Shown piece after piece: positions 34,425 through 38,872 of a stretch of 38,872 nt of DNA. The translations under genes were made by a program, and so were the position numbers. The DNA comes from an uncultured Collinsella sp. (GTDB lineage Bacteria; Actinomycetota; Coriobacteriia; Coriobacteriales; Coriobacteriaceae). The notes below the pieces were generated by a model. It was not told where the DNA came from. It saw only the letters and a list, made by a program, of their open reading frames with translations, and did not search any database. Location: contig CALHWR010000059.1 in NCBI GenBank assembly GCA_938036665.1, positions 1 through 38,872 of the forward strand, in the 5' to 3' direction. Positions within the stretch are counted from its first letter, which is position 1, and the number at the start of each line of letters is the position of its first letter.

Positions 34425-35456
34425 CTATGAGCGCGGTATCGCCGTGCTATGTCGAATGATGAGCTGGCCGGGAATACGAATGGCAACGGTTTTGCCCGCC
34501 GTACCCGCCTCGGGAACCGCATGCTCGAACACCTCGCGCCCACGCTGATGCAGATCGAATCGCACGGTCGTGAGCTCGTTATGTGCGACAAAGTCGTCGA
34601 GCGAGTCATCGACGCCCACCACGCTCACGTCCTCGGGCACGCGCAAGCCGCTATCGCGCAGCGCGGCGATGGCACCGTTTGCCATTTGGTCGTTTGCCGC
34701 GTAAATCGCCGTCATGGTGCGGTCGTGCTCGGCCAGATATCTGCCGGCCTCGTAACCGCTGTTGGCAGACCAATCGCCCTTGAGCGGCGCCTGCGGCTTA
34801 ATGTGCTTACGCTCGAGTGCATCCTGCCAACCGGCGCGACGAAACTGCTCGTCGACCGAGAACGACGGGCCGCCAATATAGCGAATCTGCTCGTGTCCCA
34901 GCTCAAACAGATGATCCATGAGCAACAGCGAGCAGCCGTAATGGTCGGAATCGACCGTGGTCACGCGCGGATGCGCGTACATGGTAACGATGACCGTGCC
35001 AATGCCCGGCAGTGGATCAAACGTCTCAAAATCGGGTGCCATGCGACTCATGCCGATAATGATGCCGTCCACGGGCAGCGCAGCCATACGACGCGTGGCC
35101 TCGGCAAGCGAAAACTCCTCGGTCTTGGACATCTCGACCAGCGTGATGGCGCAATTATGCTCGCGAGCAGCGCTGGCGATGCCGTCGATCATTGAGAGGT
35201 TGCCAAACTTGGTGACATCGTTGACACACAGACCGACCGAATGGTAACGGCCGTCGCGCAGCGAGCGACCGGCATAACTCGGACGGAAGCCGAGTTCTTG
35301 CATAGTGGCCTGCACGCGCTGACGTGTCTGCTCGTTAACGTTGGGCAAGCCGTTGGCGACGCGCGAAACCGTCTGCTGCGAAACGCCAGCAGCGCGGGCG
35401 ACGTCGGCCATGGAGACCGGACGCGAACTGGTATCGTTGGACGGGCGCCTTGCCAC
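34425..35456 (-). CDS. LacI-family transcriptional regulator
   Basis: A 343-aa regulator with an N-terminal LacI helix-turn-helix (MADVARAAGVSQQTVSRVAN, about residues 16-35) and hinge helix, then a periplasmic-binding-protein-like sugar domain (YIGGPSFSVDE, IYAANDQMANG, VVGVDDS). GTG start with GGTGA upstream. It is divergent from galK-galT and a copy of an operator-like motif lies 94 bp upstream of its own start, with two more before galK. It probably represses both itself and galactose catabolism, with galactose or a derivative as inducer; this is inference. Confidence 0.9.
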   Translation of the reverse strand: MARRPSNDTSSRPVSMADVARAAGVSQQTVSRVANGLPNVNEQTRQRVQATMQELGFRPSYAGRSLRDGRYHSVGLCVNDVTKFGNLSMIDGIASAAREHNCAITLVEMSKTEEFSLAEATRRMAALPVDGIIIGMSRMAPDFETFDPLPGIGTVIVTMYAHPRVTTVDSDHYGCSLLLMDHLFELGHEQIRYIGGPSFSVDEQFRRAGWQDALERKHIKPQAPLKGDWSANSGYEAGRYLAEHDRTMTAIYAANDQMANGAIAALRDSGLRVPEDVSVVGVDDSLDDFVAHNELTTVRFDLHQRGREVFEHAVPEAGTAGKTVAIRIPGQLIIRHSTAIPRS

Positions 35457-35549
35457 AGGATCACCTTCACCCTTGCGAGATCTGAATAGCGTGCATGCCG
35501 GCCCGGGCAGAAATACACCCCGCGCCGAAGCCCGCTATCGTCGGACGCA

Positions 35550-35754
35550 TGTTAACGTACTCTACTTTTTCTATCTGCATCTCTTCTGCTTTATAAGTCC
35601 ATACGGCAGTACCGTTCACGGCTGCATTTCTACCGATTACCAGATTCTCAAAAAGTGACAAGCGATGTGTTATGAGTACGTTAACATAGCCCGTAACGTG
35701 CGGCATCGTGAACACGTGATTCATGCCGCTTCAAGTTGTTAACGTACTCATAAC
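35550..35754. promoter_or_regulatory. Three LacI-type operator sites in the lacI-galK gap
   Basis: The motif TGTTAACGTACTC occurs at 35550-35562 and, extended to TGTTAACGTACTCATAAC, at 35737-35754. The exact inverse of the 18-bp form is at 35669-35686. The latter two sites are 68 bp apart centre to centre and flank a smaller inverted repeat GCGGCAT / ATGCCGC (35700-35729). This arrangement suits repression by looping between sites. The gap has no other visible feature. Confidence 0.65.
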
Positions 35755-35794
35755 GACGCAAAACTCACCCGTGCGCGCCAAGGAAAGGACTCCC

Positions 35795-37000
35795 ATGACC
35801 ACCCCCGACGAAAAGACATTCGCCACGCTCACCAAGCTGTTTGAGGAGGAGTTTGGCCCCATCGGCGACCGCCAGGTGCTCTACGTGCACGCGCCCGGCC
35901 GCTCCGAGATCAGCGGCAATCACACCGATCACGAGGGCGGTCACGTTATCGCCGGCTCGCTCGATGTCGCCGTTGACGGCATCGCCGTGGCAACCGATTC
36001 CAACAAGATTCGCGTCGCCGACGAGGGCTATCCTACGTTTGAGATCACGCTAGACACGGTAGACATTCAGGAGTCCGAGAAGGGCACGTCCGCAAGCCTC
36101 GTGCGCGGTATGGCCCATGAGGTCGCAGCGCTTGGTGTTGAGCCCAAGGGCTTCGACTTCGCCTTCACCTGCTCCGTCCCCTCGGGCGGTGGCCTTTCCA
36201 GCTCTGCTGCCGTCGAGGCCGCGTACGGCCGTGCCATGGAGACGCTCTGGGGCGCGCCCGCCATTGAACCCGTCGCACTCGCCCAGATGAGCCAGCGCAC
36301 CGAGAACAACTACTACGGCAAGCCCTGCGGTCTGATGGACCAAGCTGCCGTGTGCCTGGGCGGCCTCGCCTACATGGACTTTGAGGACCAGGCTCAGCCT
36401 AAGACCCAGAAGCTCGAGCTCAACTTTGAGGATCACGGCTATGCGCTCGTGCTCGTTAAAGTTGGCGCCGACCATGTGGCAGCCACCGACGACTACGCCG
36501 CTGTTCCGCGCGAGATGCAGGACGTCGCCGCCGAGTTTGGCAAGGCACGCCTGTGCGAGGTAAACGTGGCGGACTTTGACGCCAAGCTCCCCGAGCTGCG
36601 CGCCAAGCTGGGCGACCGCGCCTGCCTGCGCGCCGTTCATTACTGGTACGAGAACGGCCTGGTCGATAAGCGCTGGGCGGCCCTGAACGCCGGCGACATT
36701 GACCAGTTCCTGGTCCTGACGCGTGAGTCCGGCGCCAGCTCCGCCATGTACCTGCAGAATGTCGTTGCCAAGCTGGGATCTGAACAGCCTTCCATGTATG
36801 CCTTGGCGCTGGCCGAGCATGTGCTCGACGGCCGTGGCGCCGTTCGTATCCACGGCGGCGGCTTTGGCGGTACCATCCAGGCCTTCGTGCCGCTCGAGCT
36901 GGTCGACACCTTCATTGCCAAGATGAACGGCTGGCTTGGCGAGGGCTCTGCCCGCCACTACGCGATTTCTGACAAGGGGGCTTACGCGGCATGGCTGTAA
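35795..37000 (+). CDS. galK: Galactokinase
   Basis: A 401-aa GHMP kinase that phosphorylates galactose to galactose 1-phosphate, the first step of the Leloir pathway. The galactokinase signature is PGRSEISGNHTDHEGG (about residues 35-50), the ATP-binding loop VPSGGGLSSSAA follows, and the C-terminal motif is GGGFGGTIQAFV. Start 35795 has AGGAAAGGA upstream; a frame to 35723 passes through the operator and is rejected. It overlaps the start of galT by 10 bp, so the two are coupled and under the LacI operators upstream. Confidence 0.95.
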   Translation: MTTPDEKTFATLTKLFEEEFGPIGDRQVLYVHAPGRSEISGNHTDHEGGHVIAGSLDVAVDGIAVATDSNKIRVADEGYPTFEITLDTVDIQESEKGTSASLVRGMAHEVAALGVEPKGFDFAFTCSVPSGGGLSSSAAVEAAYGRAMETLWGAPAIEPVALAQMSQRTENNYYGKPCGLMDQAAVCLGGLAYMDFEDQAQPKTQKLELNFEDHGYALVLVKVGADHVAATDDYAAVPREMQDVAAEFGKARLCEVNVADFDAKLPELRAKLGDRACLRAVHYWYENGLVDKRWAALNAGDIDQFLVLTRESGASSAMYLQNVVAKLGSEQPSMYALALAEHVLDGRGAVRIHGGGFGGTIQAFVPLELVDTFIAKMNGWLGEGSARHYAISDKGAYAAWL

Positions 37001-38619
37001 TGACTGATGTGCGCGAGGCCGCGCAGGGCCTCATCGAATATGCCATCCACCGATCGATGATCGGCCAGGACGATCGCATCTGGGCATACAACACCGTTCT
37101 CGAGTGCATCGGCGCCACGGGGCCGGCACTCGACATGGCCTGGGCACTCCAGGTTGAGAAACTCTCGCTCTTGCACCCCGATACCCTGCCCGACTTTGAC
37201 CTTGAAGGCACGCTTGCCGCGCTTGCCGAGACTGCCGTTGCCAACGGTGTTGCCGAGGACACGGCGTCGGGCCGCGATCGCATCGCCATGCGCATCATGG
37301 GCGCGCTCATGCCGAGGCCTTCGGTTGTAAACGAGGAATTCAATGGGCGTATGGGCGTCAACGAGCCCCGTGCCGCGACCGACTGGTTCTACGGCCTGTG
37401 CTGCGACGCCGGCTACGTGCGCCGTGCCGCCATCGCGCGCAACATCAAATGGAGCACCCCCACCAACTGGGGCGATCTTGAGATCACCATCAACCTGTCC
37501 AAGCCCGAGAAGGACCCGCGCGATATCGCCGCGGCAGGTGCAGCTAAGAACACGGACGAGAAGTATCCCGCCTGCCAGCTCTGCATCGAAAACGAGGGCT
37601 ATCCCGGACGCTCCGCCGCAGCCGACGGCGGAGCTCACCCCGCCCGCCAGAATCTGCGCGTTATCCCCATCCAGCTCGACGGCGAGCGCTGGGGCTTCCA
37701 GTACAGCCCGTACGCGTACTTTAACGAGCACTGCATTGCCATGAGCTCCGAGCATCGTCCGATGCACGTCGACCGCAAGGGCCTGACCTGCCTGCTCGAC
37801 TTTGTGGACCTGTTCCCGCATTACTTCATCGGCTCCAACGCCGACCTGCCCATCGTGGGCGGCTCGATCTTGTCGCACGACCACTTCCAGGGCGGCGCAC
37901 ACGAGTTCCCCATGATGCACGCCGCCGAGGTCTCGCAGTTTAGCGTGCCCGGTTTTGACCAGGTCAGCGGTAGCGTGCTGCAGTGGCCGCTCTCGGTGCT
38001 GCGCCTGCGCTCGCATGACCGCGCTCAGCTGCTCGATGCCGCCGAGAAGATTATCCTCGCCTGGCGCGAGTGGAGCGATGAGGCCGTGGGTGTTATCGCG
38101 CACACGGCCGACGGCGTAGCCCATAACACCGTGACGCCCGTCATTCGCCGCGTGGACTCCCGCGGCAACGCCGGCGGCGAGATTTACGAGGCCTATCTGG
38201 CGCTTCGCTGCAATATCACGACCGACGAGCGCCCGCTGGGCGTTTTCCACCCGCATGCCGAGTACCACCACATTAAGAAAGAGAACATCGGCCTGATCGA
38301 GGTCATGGGCCTGGCCATTCTACCGCCGCGCTTGGTTCCCGAGCTCGGCGCTGTTCGAGAGCATCTGCTGGCGGCCAAGGCTGATGCCAGCTACGATCTT
38401 GCCGCTGCGCTCGAGGGCGACGACCTTTGCCGCAGTCACGCCACCTGGGCCGAGGACGTCTTTGCCCGCCGCGCCGATGAGCTTACGGCCGATAACACCA
38501 TCGATATCCTGCACGAGGAGGTCGGCGCGGTGTTTGACCACGTGCTCGACAACGCCGGCGTCTTTAAGTGGGACGAAGCCGGCCGCGCCGCCCAACAGCG
38601 CTTTATCGACTCACTGTAG
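36991..38619 (+). CDS. galT: UDP-glucose-hexose-1-phosphate uridylyltransferase, long Firmicutes type
   Basis: A 542-aa GalT of the long (type 2) family, exchanging UMP between UDP-glucose and galactose 1-phosphate. Landmarks: MPRPSVVNEEF, CQLCIENEGYPGR (metal-like cysteines), FGQ/PYAYFNEHC, ILSHDHFQGGAHEFPM (catalytic His region) and GVFHPHAEYHHIKKENIGLIEVMGLAILP. It starts in the end of galK (ATG 36991 with AAGGGGG about 10 nt upstream); ATG 37000, which overlaps the galK stop as TAATG, is an alternative. galE is not in the window. A strong terminator follows. Confidence 0.95.
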   Translation: MAVMTDVREAAQGLIEYAIHRSMIGQDDRIWAYNTVLECIGATGPALDMAWALQVEKLSLLHPDTLPDFDLEGTLAALAETAVANGVAEDTASGRDRIAMRIMGALMPRPSVVNEEFNGRMGVNEPRAATDWFYGLCCDAGYVRRAAIARNIKWSTPTNWGDLEITINLSKPEKDPRDIAAAGAAKNTDEKYPACQLCIENEGYPGRSAAADGGAHPARQNLRVIPIQLDGERWGFQYSPYAYFNEHCIAMSSEHRPMHVDRKGLTCLLDFVDLFPHYFIGSNADLPIVGGSILSHDHFQGGAHEFPMMHAAEVSQFSVPGFDQVSGSVLQWPLSVLRLRSHDRAQLLDAAEKIILAWREWSDEAVGVIAHTADGVAHNTVTPVIRRVDSRGNAGGEIYEAYLALRCNITTDERPLGVFHPHAEYHHIKKENIGLIEVMGLAILPPRLVPELGAVREHLLAAKADASYDLAAALEGDDLCRSHATWAEDVFARRADELTADNTIDILHEEVGAVFDHVLDNAGVFKWDEAGRAAQQRFIDSL

Positions 38620-38673
38620 AGCACGGGCCCGAACGCTCAACAGCAGCCCGCACAACATAGCCACCTACACGAC

Positions 38674-38711
38674 AACGGTGCCCCCCGGCAATATCGCCGG
38701 CGGGCACCGTT
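38674..38711 (+). terminator. Rho-independent terminator of galK-galT
   Basis: Stem AACGGTGCCC (38674-38683) with GGGCACCGTT (38702-38711), extended by CCGGC / GCCGG inside, followed by TTTTT. It lies about 55 bp after galT. Confidence 0.88.
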
Positions 38712-38724
38712 TTTTAGTCGTTGG

Positions 38725-38831
38725 GTAGTCGTTGGGGACGTTCTTAAACGACTAGTCATTAAAGAACGTCCCCAATGACTACTTGCGACCAAGGCAACGC
38801 CGATGTTTTGGCAACGACAGCGAAAACCCGC
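38725..38831. repeat. Intergenic repeat module, copy 2
   Basis: Hairpin arms 38725-38745 and 38762-38782 (one mismatch; core TTGGGGACGTTCTT) and a 34-bp tail (38798-38831). Both parts match the module at 8063-8236, but without the 70-bp insertion found there. The window ends 41 bp later, so the neighbour gene is unknown. Confidence 0.75.
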
Positions 38832-38872
38832 CAGAGCGAGCAAGGTGCCTTGAAACGAGGCGGCATTGATCT

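Noticed and set aside
35723..35794. 24-codon N-terminal extension of galactokinase
   Set aside because: It overlaps the LacI operator at 35737-35754; the ATG at 35795 has a good ribosome-binding site.

Overview
The window (about 38.9 kb, GC-rich coding DNA) reads as a chromosomal segment of an anaerobic gut Actinomycetota of the class Coriobacteriia, most likely Collinsella. This is inferred from the gene set: pyruvate formate-lyase, a flavodiiron protein, agmatine deiminase fermentation, GalK with a long Firmicutes-type GalT, and two membrane-anchored LuxR regulators. No rRNA, tRNA, phage, IS transposase or CRISPR array was found. I recognise 29 intact coding regions and one small broken or phase-variable one.

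Layout. 72-2460 (-): pyruvate formate-lyase in two genes, a catalytic body without its glycyl-radical tail and a separate 83-aa glycyl-radical protein. 3012-7683 (+): a MarR regulator overlapping a heterodimeric ABC exporter. 8241-9272 (-): DAHP synthase. 9617-10267 (+): GNAT acetyltransferase. 10606-11775 (-): DUF4143-type ATPase behind four 23-bp tandem repeats. 12027-16436 (-): MATE transporter, YtcJ-type amidohydrolase and a membrane LuxR regulator. 16565-24287: a 63-aa small gene, an APC permease with a 60-aa four-cysteine ORF overlapping its start, then agmatine deiminase, a second APC permease and putrescine carbamoyltransferase, with a divergent membrane LuxR regulator. 24477-27489 (-): BceAB-type ABC system. 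27638-28627 (+): a Nudix-Vsr fusion. 28881-30738 (+): a C10-tract small ORF, an AraC regulator and a HAD phosphatase. 31072-33068: class II aldolase and divergent DeoR regulator. 33135-34295 (-): flavodiiron protein. 34425-38619: LacI regulator divergent from galK-galT, with three copies of one operator-like motif.

The genes work together in a few blocks. The agmatine block imports agmatine, deiminates it and phosphorolyses carbamoyl-putrescine. Carbamate kinase, which would harvest ATP, is not in the window. The galactose block runs galK-galT under a LacI repressor. The other blocks are single transcription units.

The most striking non-coding feature is the density of palindromic intergenic repeats. 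At least seven families are present, some in two or three copies tens of kb apart, and one copy appears to have been invaded by a second family. One 248-bp element has terminal inverted repeats like a MITE. The most notable coding findings are the Nudix-Vsr fusion, the split pyruvate formate-lyase, and the C10 tract that breaks a small ORF upstream of an AraC regulator.
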